Source: Vespa crabro (taxonomy: Eukaryota; Arthropoda; Insecta; Hymenoptera; Vespidae). Taken from it: DNA of 64,000 nt. The stretch spans positions 186,001 to 250,000 of the forward strand of contig NC_060967.1 of assembly GCF_910589235.1 (NCBI RefSeq), written 5' to 3'. A model generated the notes under the pieces. That model had not been told where the DNA came from, did not search any database, and saw only the letters and a list, made by a program, of their open reading frames with translations. This document shows, in pieces, positions 12,400-24,616 of the stretch (its first letter is position 1; the number at the start of each line of letters is the position of its first letter). Both the position numbers and the translations under genes were made by a program.

Positions 12400-12990
12400 T
12401 CAAAAAGGGAAGAAGAAAAAAGGAAAAAAAATAGGGAACGTTTGGATTGAATGTGAAAAGTAATTGGGTAAAGATCGAATAAAAAAAATTCTGTCAATTT
12501 TCATACTGAGGGAATAAATAAAATAGAGCGAGGATGAATGAAAGTCTAACGAATCCGTTGATACACGTATGTACCAAACTTACGTGTATTATATGAGAAG
12601 AGAAAAATAGTTGAATTAAATTCAAGGACTAGTCGTTTGAAAATTGTAAAAAAAAATACCGTCAGGGTCGGATTTTCATATCGAGGGAATGGATAAAATA
12701 GATAAAAGAGGAAAAGAAAATATTTAGATAAGATTTAAGAATTGATTCGTATAGAGATTGAAAAAGATATTGTCAAGCATGAAATTTTCATATCGAGTAA
12801 TAAATAGATGAAACAGGTGAGATGAAAAACTAACGAATCGATTGATACATGTGTGTATAAACGTACGTATATTATATTAAAAAAAAAAAAAAAGAAAAAA
12901 AATTTCGTATTGTAGTGCATAATAAATAAAAATATAACACGGGGGATGATAGGTGAGATAAAAAAAAAGTTTAACGATTCCGATCAAAAT
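12400..12990. repeat. Degenerate tandem repeat, about three units
   Basis: Similar blocks begin near 12492, 12660 and 12773 (GTCA..TTTTCATA..GAG..AATAAATAAAATAGA). The first and third continue into a second shared block (CTAACGAATC-GTTGATACA-GT-TGTA...ACGT-TATTATAT). A further weaker block (AGGTGAGATAAAA..GTTTAACGATTC) lies at 12950-12985. Homopolymer A runs interrupt it. No coding potential. Confidence 0.5.
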
Positions 12991-13208
12991 GTTTCAATTC
13001 TTTCTGATATTTTTCTCAACAGACAAGTGGTCTCTCTCGATCACGAGTCACGTACGCACTCGTTCCGCTTATACTGTTATTAATTAGTGCAAACAATCTC
13101 GACCATATGTCGAGGATTGCTTGCGGCGTTGGTTAACAGTAAGAGAGCTAGATAGATAAAGAAAGAGGGAGAGGGAGAGAGAGAAATATATATATATATA
13201 TATTGGGA

Positions 13209-13266
13209 TGGCAACTAAATGATTGTGGATTTTGTCGATGGACTTTCCGCAATCACTTAGTTGCCA
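13209..13266. other. miRNA-precursor-like stem-loop (21-bp stem)
   Basis: The left arm (13209-13229) begins TGGCAACTAA and the right arm (13246-13266) ends TTAGTTGCCA. The arms pair over 21 positions with one A/C mismatch and one G-U wobble (as plus-strand RNA), closed by a 16-base loop. The total of about 58 nt suits an animal miRNA hairpin core, but the flanks do not extend the stem. I do not recognise either arm as a known mature miRNA. A remnant of a short inverted-repeat transposon is the main alternative. Confidence 0.35.
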
Positions 13267-14337
13267 AGACAATAGAGAGAGAGAGAGAGAGAGAGATCCT
13301 ATAATTTATATATCAAGATAGAAGAGTCCAAGAGAGTTAGCAGACCGCACCAATCGGTAGATGCAAGAACATAGTAATAAATCCTGTATAATAATAATCT
13401 CTTGATATCTTTTGCAAATCGTAAGCGTCGGTAATAAGCGAGATTTCGTCTGCGAATTAATCATTTAACGTTTATGTATTAAATAATCGAAGAATTTATT
13501 GCAGTATTAATCGTAGGTATCAATGATCCAAATAAATTCGTTGTATTTACGTGTGACGACGATTAACATGTTTACGTATGTCTCCTTCGGTTATTTTTTT
13601 TCTCTTACATTTTTACATATGCAGGATGTTCAATCGAGTTTTAATCGAGCAATTAGTTTTTGAAACCCTTTGAGCTTTGTGAAAAAAATAATGCAAAAAA
13701 GGAAGAGTACAGTTTATGCGTATGACATTTCGTTCTCGTGAAAAACAATCTTCAAAAGATCGGTTTTAAATGATAATATTAAAATGATATTAATATCCAT
13801 AATTTTGTTTTTCACTTATTGATTTAACGCGGAACACCAGTTTATCCTTAATTTACCATTCATTCCAATTCTCTCTCTCTTTCTCTCTTTGTGAATATAT
13901 TTCACATCGAGCTTCGCTATAGAAAGGTCTTCAGACTTCGATCCGAGAGTTGACATCGTCCGATAGCGAGAACAATTGTACGTATAAGCCTATATGAACG
14001 TACTGATGATGTACCGAGTTTCTTACGATTGTTAGCAATATCCATGATTTCTCTGGAATGTCAATATTATCTGTTCAGTTGGCACAATATTCAAGAGTAT
14101 ATATGTGCAGAATATTCTCTCTCTCTCTCTCTCTCTATTTCTCTCTCTTTGCAATTTATACATTGGGCATTGATCTTGGGGGACACACGTATACATATAT
14201 TCATTATTCATTCTCAAACATAAAGCTTCCAGCTTCTCTCATGTCATCGGGAGTTAGCAAAGCTCGTTCCGAAGTGCGAGAGGGAGAGAGAGAGAGAGAT
14301 AGAGGTCAACTCGAGCAAGATAGCCCTCTTATCGAAG

Positions 14338-14392
<55 letters not shown>

Positions 14393-14917
14393 AATGATTT
14401 ATTTGCTGACAAGCACCTGTTTTACAAATTTACGTGATATATAGGATCGGTTATATTAATCTTTTCTTGAATAGTTCCAATAAATTAGGGTTGGGAATAC
14501 TACATTAATATTGCTTTATGGAAAGTCTTTTTAATTGTTAAGAATTATTTTATTTAGACGCCCGTATAATCAATAAAGAAACAATAAATTTATTGTTGTT
14601 TCTATTTTAAATAATTAGCATTTAATAATCGAATTAATCGAATACGATGCATCAAATTTGAACGTTCAAACGTAAAAGACATCTCTCATTCTTTCTCTGT
14701 TTTCTTCTTCTTCTTCTTCTTCTTCTTCTTGGAAATCTCTTTTAACTCCTCGGCTTTCCTCGTTTCTATCCGACTCAAGTTGTGCCTCACGAATTCGGCT
14801 TGTCGTGGCTTGGCAGCATGTTTTATGACCGAGCTGCTTTATAGCCAGCCCTTTGTTTGTCGGACCTGGCACGGAGACCCGGTGGCTGTGGGTTGGGTAT
14901 TACGTACCAACTCCGAC

Positions 14918-14952
<35 letters not shown>

Positions 14953-15534
14953 CTCTTGCTGGCAGCGTTAATTTATTTATTTCCCTTTTTTACTTGTTAT
15001 TCGTTATTTCCGACACGTACTCATTCGGTTCCTCTGTGCTCGAGAAAGGTCGATTTATTATTAACGCCAACTCGTATCTCCCGTCAAATCGTATCGATCT
15101 ATCACTCCTCCCAAATATTCCTATCGCTTTAATATTTTTTCTTTCTTTTTTTCATTTTATTGTCGTCGATATCAGAAATGTAGTTAGACAATAACGAATA
15201 AATCAATAATGAAATAATGTTCGTCGGTGTTGTTAGTCGTCCAAGAAAGTTGCTTGAAAGTTGCGAACGCATGCATTTGTCTCAATGTATTTGATTGGTC
15301 GTCGACGATTAAGTAAAATACGTGCTCGTATATTCATTTGAAACTAATGATCATTGATGAGCAATGGTTGACGAACGACTGAAAAACCAGGCAACCAAAT
15401 ATCGTCCTCGTACATTGCTTGTCTTTTCATAATCGCTGATAAAATACATCAACAATATATATATTGATAAGTTTCTTGTAAACCAGACACTGTCGAATTG
15501 CGACCTTTAAGGAACGCAAAAGGACAATTTTGTG

Positions 15535-16065
15535 GTTTTTTGTCGACCTGGTTGCCGACTTTGATCGGAGGTTAGTCGATTGGTTTTTGTGCTCTTTCGT
15601 CGATTTGATTTTTGTAATCTCTCGTGGACCTGGTAGCCTGGTTTTTGTATTACTTTGTCGATTTGATCGTTGAATTTGATCGGAAGTTAATCGATTAATT
15701 TTTTTTCATGGTCTTTCGTCGACTTGGTTTTTTTTGATCTCTCGCATATCTGGTTGCCTGGTTTTTATGATATTTCCTCGACCTGGTTGTCGAATTTGAT
15801 CGGAGGTTAGTCGATTAGTTTTCGTGGTCTTTCGTCAATCTAGTTGTATGGTTTTTGCGATCTCCCGCGGACTTGGTTGCCTGGTTTGTGCGATTTTACA
15901 CGGATTTTGCTCGTCTAATTTTTGTGGTCTCTCGTCGACCTGGTTGTCGAGTTTGATCACGGAGGTTGGTCAGTTAGCTTTTGTGGTTTTTCGTCGACCT
16001 GGTTGCTTGGTTTTTCTGGTCATACGTGGACCTGGACGTCTGGTTTTTCATCGTACCGATCTGAC
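15535..16065. repeat. Minisatellite with higher-order structure (about 118-bp units, shorter sub-repeats)
   Basis: Variants of the phrase TCGTCGACCTGGTTGCCTGG recur every 28-35 bases. They are grouped into larger units marked by TTTGATCGGAGGTTAGTCGATT near 15558, 15677, 15794 and 15952. Spacing is about 118, 118 and 157. Composition is T/G-rich on the plus strand and clearly different from the flanks. Plus-strand ORFs over 15824-16185 (repeated VVFRRPGCLVF-like phrases) are translations of this repeat. Confidence 0.75.
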
Positions 16066-16316
16066 ATTGCGTACTCGCAATCGGCCTTAAAAACATTTCT
16101 ACTTAATCTACACCATTATGCTATATCTATATCATTCTGGCCTCTTTATCGTTTCTCTTGCGCGCCTAACGTCGTTATCGCGTAACCGTAAACCCGGCAT
16201 CTTTGGTGGTAAGGAAAACTTAGGTATTGCGCGAGCAGCTCTAGCTCATTGTCATCTCAAAAGCATACGCCGAGTACGGATTCTTTTCCCGTCACGTGCC
16301 GCACGAACGAAGGAAC

Positions 16317-16367
<51 letters not shown>

Positions 16368-17319
16368 CCTCTTTTCAACCTCCGCATCAAACTGCGCCTC
16401 TCTTTCCTCCCTAACCCTCTCTATACCCGCCGTATGCTTCCTGTCGGCCATAAGAAACTACCGGTCCATAATAATGAACTTCCAGCATGTTGTTCGCGCT
16501 CGGGGATTTTTTTTTTTTTTAACCAACGGTACAACTCTCCTTCTTGGATCGAAAGATCGAGAGATCGAGAGATCCAAGGAACGAAACTGTTCTCGTCGCG
16601 TCGCTATCACGTATTCAAAACGTTTAGCGAATTATAATCGTTCACTTAGCCGAGTTTCCGTATTCAACTCAGGAATAGACAACTGATGTACGCGACAGTA
16701 AAGCGATTATTTAGATCTTGTCTCGTTATCTAAACCACGTCGATCGAATATTAGATCGAATATTTATATATATCGACATGTTGCTACCTTTGAGGATTTC
16801 TCGAGGTTATCCGTTACACGTTCGCCTGAATAAAAGATGATTAAGTTAACGTGCTTAGGTTTAAGTAGTAACTAGTTTAGAAAGAAGGCGTGACAGTAGG
16901 ACACGATTTGAGAGCACGCGTGCGTTTAACGTTCGTAGGCGTTTACGCTTTTTGTTCTCTCTGTTTCTCTGTCTGGTCTCTCTGTATGTCTCTTTCTTTC
17001 TCTCTCTCACACACCCACTCACGCACACACATTAACTCTTTACCGTTTACAAAGCAGACTAGGAAGAGACTGAACCTTTAAAGCCTCTTTTCTCTCTGTC
17101 TCTTTCCCTCTCTCTCTTTTTTTTCTATGTCTGTGTATATGTGTGTACGTTAGGTATACATCAGGCGATTTCACACCCCCACTCTTTTTCCTTTCTTGGC
17201 TCTTTCTTAAGGCTAAAAACCGGCTTGTTTGAGACTTGGATCGTGCAACGCCACCACCCACTATTACTACTACTACTCCTCTATGCTTTTCTCTTTCTTT
17301 TTCTCATCTTCTTTTTATC

Positions 17320-17373
<54 letters not shown>

Positions 17374-18169
17374 CATCATTCGTTGCGAAAGGCCATCTAA
17401 TACATTACGATAAAATGGCGACTTGTGTACTTACGAATCGATGGAAAGCACACCGACGCAAAACACACACGTCGCCACCCACACGTCTTAACGTCGTAAG
17501 ATCTCACATAAGTACGTATGTACGTACGTTTTAGAAGGAGGATTATTCCGTGATTTTCGCTTTTTCACCGTAAATATTACTCGGATAAACGTCAAGCTCA
17601 CTTTAAGCTTTACGGTTAGCTATCCGCGACTTTAACAGCGAAATACGATATATCATTTTTTTCTCTCTCTCTCTCTCTCTATCTTCACTCATATTCCTAC
17701 GTCATTTCTTTTTCTTTTTCCTTTTTCTTTGTTTGTTTTTTTTTCTTTTTTTTAGATTACCAATCCCTTGTATAATGAAAGCTTTTTATTTCTTATCTTT
17801 CTATTTGTTTCTACAAACGTTTATATATAAATATGTGCGCGTGTGTGTGTATTATAGCTAACACGTCGTATGTATGTATATATATATATATTTACGTATC
17901 CTGCGTGTCTGATTTTGGTTCGGCAATAGATCACGTCCATCGACTCGAGATATGATCCTTGGACTCGAATTCTCGAGATTGATTTCGAATGGTTGATCAA
18001 ATTGCAAAGCCTCGAGCGTATCACTTGAGTTTATCTCAAAAGCTAGGAATCGGTGATGTTACATTAACACCGGTATTATCGATTTGCGTTATCAAGCCTC
18101 TCTACGCGGAATTACCTACAATTCATTTCGTGCACGCAATACGATAGATAGATACTATATATACAACGA

Positions 18170-18222
<53 letters not shown>

Positions 18223-18307
18223 GGACAGGAAGAATTATTACAGATACGTTTCGAACGTCCTTGGAGTATTCTTCTCGTAAACATATTTAAATCCCAACTT
18301 TGGCTGG

Positions 18308-18352
<45 letters not shown>

Positions 18353-19500
18353 TGAAAGGAAAAGAAACAAAATGTCTAATAGACACGTCGGAGTTTATTA
18401 ATATTCCAAAGGGGTCATCGTCATTTTCTTTTTAAAAAGTTTCACGGGACCACCGTGGCGTTACTTCGTGTATTATTGCCCGTACGGTCTTTTAAAAGAC
18501 CTGCGCCCTATAGGGACCACCTCGACGCGGTCCAGAATATCTTACGGTTAGAGTACCACGTAAAGACGTGCGGTGTCATTGTCTCGTGAACTCAAAGACG
18601 TAACTATAGGAATTTCATTTTTATTCGCGTTTGATGGAAAACCTTTGGGAAACCTATGTCCTTATAGAAAGGACATGATATCTTGATACTTTTTAAAAAA
18701 ACTATGAAATCCTAAGAGAAGGTTTAAAGAGGCCGCAGGCAAAAGAAGAAATAAAAATTAGAAAAATTTTTTTCTCCTTTTTTTCTGTATACGATCTTAA
18801 ATAGTTGAAGTTAAGCAAATGATGATATGTGGGCATAGTACAAGCATCGTATCTATCCACATCGTTACGACGACGTAGAGTTCGCCTACTACGGGGTCTC
18901 GTGTCCTCCTTTATCTTCTATCTATTCATAGACGAGAAAGCGAGCTGTCACGGTGACATACCGAAAGACAATGGATAAAAGAGAGGCGAAAAACCACCGG
19001 GTAACTACTCCTTGTGTACTTAGTTGGAAGAGGTTTTTTTCTTTTTCTTTTTCTTTTTCTCTTCTTTTTCTTCCTTTTTTAAAGGAACGTCACCTTTACT
19101 AGAAAATACAGCGACACGATTCGATCGTACGGGGAACCCCCGCATCTTTCTTCTCTCTCTCTCTCTCTCTCTCTCTGTCTTCGTATACTTTCCTATGTAT
19201 CTCGTTTAGAGATTAACGACACGATAAAGGTGGAGTTGGCGTTTAAACAGAAGATAAATAGATAAGGGTAAAAGAGATGAACGAACAAGTCAATATCCAG
19301 TGGATTATTTCTATTTATTTCTTCTGTCGAGTTGGTACGAGTTTAACAAAAAAAAAATTAAATAAAAAAGAAAACAAACCTAAAGACGAGAACGAAGAAA
19401 ATGAAGGAAGATGTCTATCGGAGAATGTACAAGAAAAAATTTGGAAATGAGGAAAAATTGGAAAGGAATGGAGGGAAAATAGGACGGAGGTTTAGCCATC
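16066..19500. other. Non-coding stretch with long CT arrays and small palindromes
   Basis: Contains (CT)n runs at 16320-16364 and 17326-17370, a (TA)n run at 18174-18219 and a (GA)n run at 18312-18345. A GC-richer patch at 18435-18560 carries the perfect palindromes GGTCTTTTAAAAGACC and CCCTATAGGG. A small hairpin ATGTCCTT/AAGGACAT lies near 18656-18677. No coding sequence is supported. Confidence 0.5.
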
Positions 19501-19512
19501 GTCGGCCCTCGA

Positions 19513-19714
19513 TATATATCTTCGAGAGGGCTCATAGAAGTAAATAGTCAGTCGTGAACGTAGGCGAGGTCGTCGACCTTGTAGCCTCTGCGGTTCCTCT
19601 ATCCTCAGATGCCCGTCCCTCTATGGATCCACGCTCGTCCTCGTCGTCTCCTAGAGAGCTTCTCTTGCATCCATAGAGTACTTCTAGCCATTATATTCAT
19701 CCAACTATCCAAAC
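19513..19714 (+). promoter_or_regulatory. Candidate proximal promoter and non-coding first exon of the semaphorin
   Basis: TATATA at 19513-19518 is followed about 35 bases later by AGTCAGTCG (TCAGT at 19548-19552), an arthropod initiator match. Downstream comes a C-rich, CpG-containing stretch and a donor-like AAC|GTACGT near 19714. The first coding exon of the semaphorin begins at a strong acceptor (20789), so at least one non-coding exon must lie upstream. This is one candidate for it; the patch at 3.9-4.25 kb is another. Confidence 0.25.
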
Positions 19715-20474
19715 GTACGTGCGTATCTCTTTATCCGTGTAAATGTGTATGTATGTTTCTCTCTCTGTCTCTCTCATTGTCTGTGTGCGCGCGCGCGCGC
19801 GCGTCCATCCTTTCGATGATATCTACAAGGTGTCATAAAGAAAATCACATACTCGCTATCAATATTACTCGACAACTACTCGTGTCATCGTTTGTTCTTA
19901 ATCGTTACCGTTAGAGAAGCCAACCAATTGAGAAAGTCAAAGAGGAAACTCGGTCCTAACTTACGTAGTATATTGCTACGATGATTTCTAGGCCAACGAG
20001 TGAGATTAGATTCGATACTACGCGACTCCGCGTTCTTTTAAGTTTCATCTCGACACTTCCGTTTATATCCGTTCCTTAGATATCTATCTATCTGCATATA
20101 CCTTGATTTTTCTCTAGTCACGGATGGTTGGTCAAAGAGAGAAATAGAAAAAGAAAGAAAGAGAGAGCGAAATTTTCTAAGATTTCGAATTCGCGTCTCA
20201 ATCGAATCATTGATAGCATAACCGAAGATTGAATTATTTATTTTTTCCCTTATTAATCGCAATGTGGAAACGCAACCCTAGAACACGTTTCTGCTCTTTC
20301 CTTCGTTGTACATATGTATATATATATACATACATATTCAAGGCCGATTGCAAGTATCGACGAATACCTACTAGAAGGCACGATACGTGTAAATGTCAAG
20401 GAAGTGCAGGAGATGCCGTGTCTTTGCTTGCTCCGCCTCCTCGTTCCTCTTCTCTCCCCTCCTATTCCTCACCC

Positions 20475-20517
<43 letters not shown>

Positions 20518-20789
20518 TCTCTCTCTCTCTCTCCTTCTCTCGATCCATGATCCACGATCTACGTTTCATTAGTCGAGCTTTCACGCCAACTTCTAGCAAA
20601 GCACGTATGAATCACTACGTTCTCTGATGTTCCAATTAGAATTGTAATCATTACAAGTTTCGATTCTTACGTACGGAACTTGTTATCTCTATTGCCATAC
20701 GACGTTTGTTTGTTTGTTTTATTTTCTTTATTATTATTATTATTATTATTATTGTTGCAATTATTATTATTATTTTCTTCGCTTTCTAG

Positions 20790-20919
20790 TTGGCAGGCTC
20801 AAGGCCTCTCGATTCGATCAGGATGGAGCTACGGTGGTCCCTCTACTGCACAATAATACTGCAGACTTTCGTAGTGGCTTTGCACGCTATCGACGACTTT
20901 CGGCATATTTCTTACGAAG
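20790..20919 (+). CDS. Sema5c: Sema5c coding exon 1: signal peptide and mature N-terminus
   Basis: The exon follows TTCGCTTTCTAG and holds 33 bases of 5' UTR. The ATG at 20823 opens MELRWSLYCTIILQTFVVAL, a typical signal peptide with cleavage expected after the Ala-X-Ala-like LHA at about residue 22. DDFRHISYE follows, which is the usual run-in to a Sema domain. It ends GAA G|GTAAG in phase 1. No other upstream in-frame ATG is available within the exon. Confidence 0.88.
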
Positions 20920-21600
20920 GTAAGATGATATTTTTTGTGATGATAACAACAATACGTATGCATAGAAATATTATATAAAAATATGTTGTCCCAAAAACGT
21001 GCGGAATCATTTTTCAAGAGAGGAGAATAAAAATTATCTTGAAATTCAGTTCAGCCCATTACAGAAAAAACAGATTATTTGTAAATAAAACAAGAAAGAG
21101 AAAAATAATAATGATAATAAGGTATAACATGCGTGTTATTGGGACCAAAAAAATCCGAGAATATATGGGGTTATATTTTCAAATTAATACACGTGAAACA
21201 TATGAATAAGAATTCTATATCTAATAATGATATCTGCCAAAGTGATTGTCAAAGAAATTTCCAGAGAATCCGAAGCATATTGGATTACAAACCAAAATCT
21301 TATTAAAGCTGATAATAATCACAAAACTAATGATAATAATAATAATAATTGGTAATAATTAAAAATAATAATAAAGGAGGTTAACAAATGGACAATATTT
21401 GTCAGGTGTTAGTAACTATCTGTATTACTATATTCCTAACAATGGCATCTTTTTGCAAATATTTATAACATGCAAGAAATGCCACACCCATAGAAGAACT
21501 CGAGAAGCAATGTTGGAAAAACAAGTTTCGTCTTTTCTGCTCTGTGATAGTCTAATGAACTTAATAGTCGTTTCCCGATCGTCCTCGAGCCTAACGATCC

Positions 21601-21673
<73 letters not shown>

Positions 21674-24566
21674 CGTAATAGCACAGCCACGCAAAGGTGC
21701 GGACTGCAACGCGTTGCACGCCGAGGGCGGCGACCAATCGACCAGTAGATAGTCAGCATCCCGTAATTTTCATTTGCATGTAAAGTACTTCCTGTGGCTA
21801 GACCGCGAAACTCCTCCTCTTTCTCTCTCTTTCTTTCTATCTTTTTCTCTTTCTCTCTATTTCTACCTCCCTCATTTTCTCTCTCTCTCTCTCTCTCTCT
21901 CTGTCTTTCTCTTTTAACCAGAATCTTCGTCTTTTTGCCCAGAATAAAAATGATCTATTCCTTGGATATCATCTCGTACAACGTATTTCTTTCGGAAAAA
22001 TATTTCTATCCATAAAATTTTCTCATATAAAATAATGGCACAAAATATCAAAACTCTGTCATGTTTGTTTAAATATTTAAGAATGTAAAAAAAAAAAAAA
22101 TATTAAAAGTTTCAATACTACTATAATCCGTATTCGTTAATACATACTTAAGAAAATTATTGCTTCGTAAATATTATTATTTATTATGTTATATATATTT
22201 ATTATACACACGTATAGTATATAGTTCGGCATAGTATGGCGAACGATAAAAATATTAATCTCTTTCAATGTACGAGTAAGAATTAATGCATATACAATTA
22301 TAATATCTTTGTTGCATTTTATGCGAGCACGTTTCATACAATATATGCATTTAATTAATTCCTCCGTTTATTCAGATTTTGAGGTTGATTCATATTCATT
22401 ATATGCATGTTATTATTCGTTTTCAGATTATTATTATTATTATTATTATTATTTATAGTTGTAAATCTTTTTTTTTTCATTTTTTTTTAATCGTATCTAT
22501 ACGTTTACATCTACCTTCTATCCGCAAGAAGAAATATTTATTTCTTTTCTCGTTATTAGCATTCGATAATTTCGACTGTCTGTAAGTTATCGATCGCGTG
22601 GGACTCCGTTGATCTAATAGAGGAAACAAGATGCAGTACTTTTGAGAGGCAGCCGATCGTACTTAACCGTAGCTAAACATGCGTTTCTTTTAACGAGTTC
22701 GCATTAGAAATATTAACGCGTTGTCCTTTTTTCTTTTTCCTTCGTCCGAATGGACGAAGCTGGATCGTTTACTAATTTAAAAGCGCCGTAACTGTCGCCT
22801 CGTATAAAGTCGCGAGAGTCTCGTTGCCGTGCCGGCCCGCAAACGATTGCGAAAAGTTTTACGATTGCATAATAAATTTAAAGCAACCGATTTAAATTGG
22901 TCGCAGTTTTAGCACTCGGTAATTGAAGTTCTCATCGTCGTAAAATATTCGTTTCTTTCTATATATAAAGAATGTAAAAAGATAAATATACATGCGTACA
23001 CACAGGACACACGGACACACAAATATATTGATTTTTGCCTAGTTTAATAAAATTCATTTTAAAGATAGATTACAAACGATAAGCGAGATAATAATAAATT
23101 TACGGTTTATATAATTTGTCGCGCATGATACATCAGATACATTAATATATATTAATCATTTTCTTTATAAAAAATGCGTTTTAAAGAACAATAAGAAAGG
23201 ACATGCGAGATAAAAATAAATTTTACGGATTATTCAATATACGTCACATATGACACACAAGATTTTATAAAATTATTAATAGATATTGATCGTGTTCTTG
23301 TTTCCTAGAATAAAATTCACTTTAAAGATCATAAAAACGATAAACGGGACAAAAATAATTTTATGTATTACACAATTTATTACATTTGAGAATTTTAGAA
23401 AATTGTTAATAAATATCGATTGCTTTCTTATTTCCTTAAATATAATTCAGTTAAAATTCATTTTAAGGATCAATTATAAAGGACAAGTGAGATAAAAATA
23501 ATTTTACGAGTGTTAGACAATTTATCACACATGACATATGAGATTTTATAAAATTATTAATAGTTGTCAATTATCTCCCCTGTTTCCTTTAATAAAATTC
23601 TTTTTAAAGATCAATGAGAAAGGATAAGAGAGATAAAAATAAATTTTATGGATTATTATCATATATACATCATATATGACACACGAGATTTTATAAAATT
23701 ATTAATAAGACATCTATACTTTTCTTTTCTTTCCTTAAATACTGTATAATTCCCTTTGAAAAAAAAAAAAAAAAAAAAAAAAACAAAAAGATCATATCAC
23801 GAACGGACAAAGCGAGATAAAAAGAAATATTAATTGAATCGAATAATTAATCACATTTGACACATTCGGGTTACAATAGTTTTATAAAATTAATTAATAT
23901 TCTCTTTTCCTTTTTTCTTTTTATTTATCTAGTTTGTTTGTTTTTTTTTCCTTTTTTTCGTTCTCGTTTGAAACTCTCGGGGTAACGTTTAATCGTCGCC
24001 TGGTTGCTCCAATTATTGTCTTATATATCCCAGTTGTAAATGTGCTAGAAAATCTATCTTGACTCGAGGCGAACGATTCGAAAGCTGGATTACGCGATCA
24101 ATCCTCCCGATATCTCGGAAAAGTATCACCCTAGGGAATCAAGAACGAGTTATCTCCGATGAAACGACGTTCGAACGACGAGTTGGAACGACTTTGTCGT
24201 TTTTTGCTCGTCTTGCTCTCGCGAAAGAAGCATACCTATTCATTTTACTTTTTCTTATCTCTTCGTTCTCTCTCTTTCTCTTTCTCTCTCTAATTTCATT
24301 CTGCTTTTTCGTTTAGTTTCGTTCCGACGTACGGCCGTAGCGTAGCATCATTTCTCCACGTAAATTTATATGACCGCATTGAAAATCACGAGGCAAGTTA
24401 GACCCAAAGTATAATCATATTCGATATATTTTCTTTTTATTATTTTCCATTATCGATGACGACGACCAGCCGAGAATATTAACAATCTTGAGACAAAAGA
24501 TCCATCGACGTATTCTTGCCGAATGTTCAAAGTACTGCAAAGAGATTTGTCTGAAAACCGAACGAA

Positions 24567-24616
<50 letters not shown>

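Noticed and set aside
15824..16185. ORFs with repeated VVFRRPGCLVF-like phrases
   Set aside because: Direct translation of the minisatellite at 15.5-16.1 kb. The frame has no splice sites and no start context.
16118..16686. Several overlapping plus-strand ORFs with long Ser-Leu runs
   Set aside because: They are translations of the (CT)n array at 16320-16364, open in all frames. The same explains ORFs at 4277, 14858, 17141, 20229, 21399, 33818 and 50168.
23041..23890. CRISPR-like array
   Set aside because: Units are contiguous 140-bp diverged repeats without unique spacers, and the DNA is eukaryotic.
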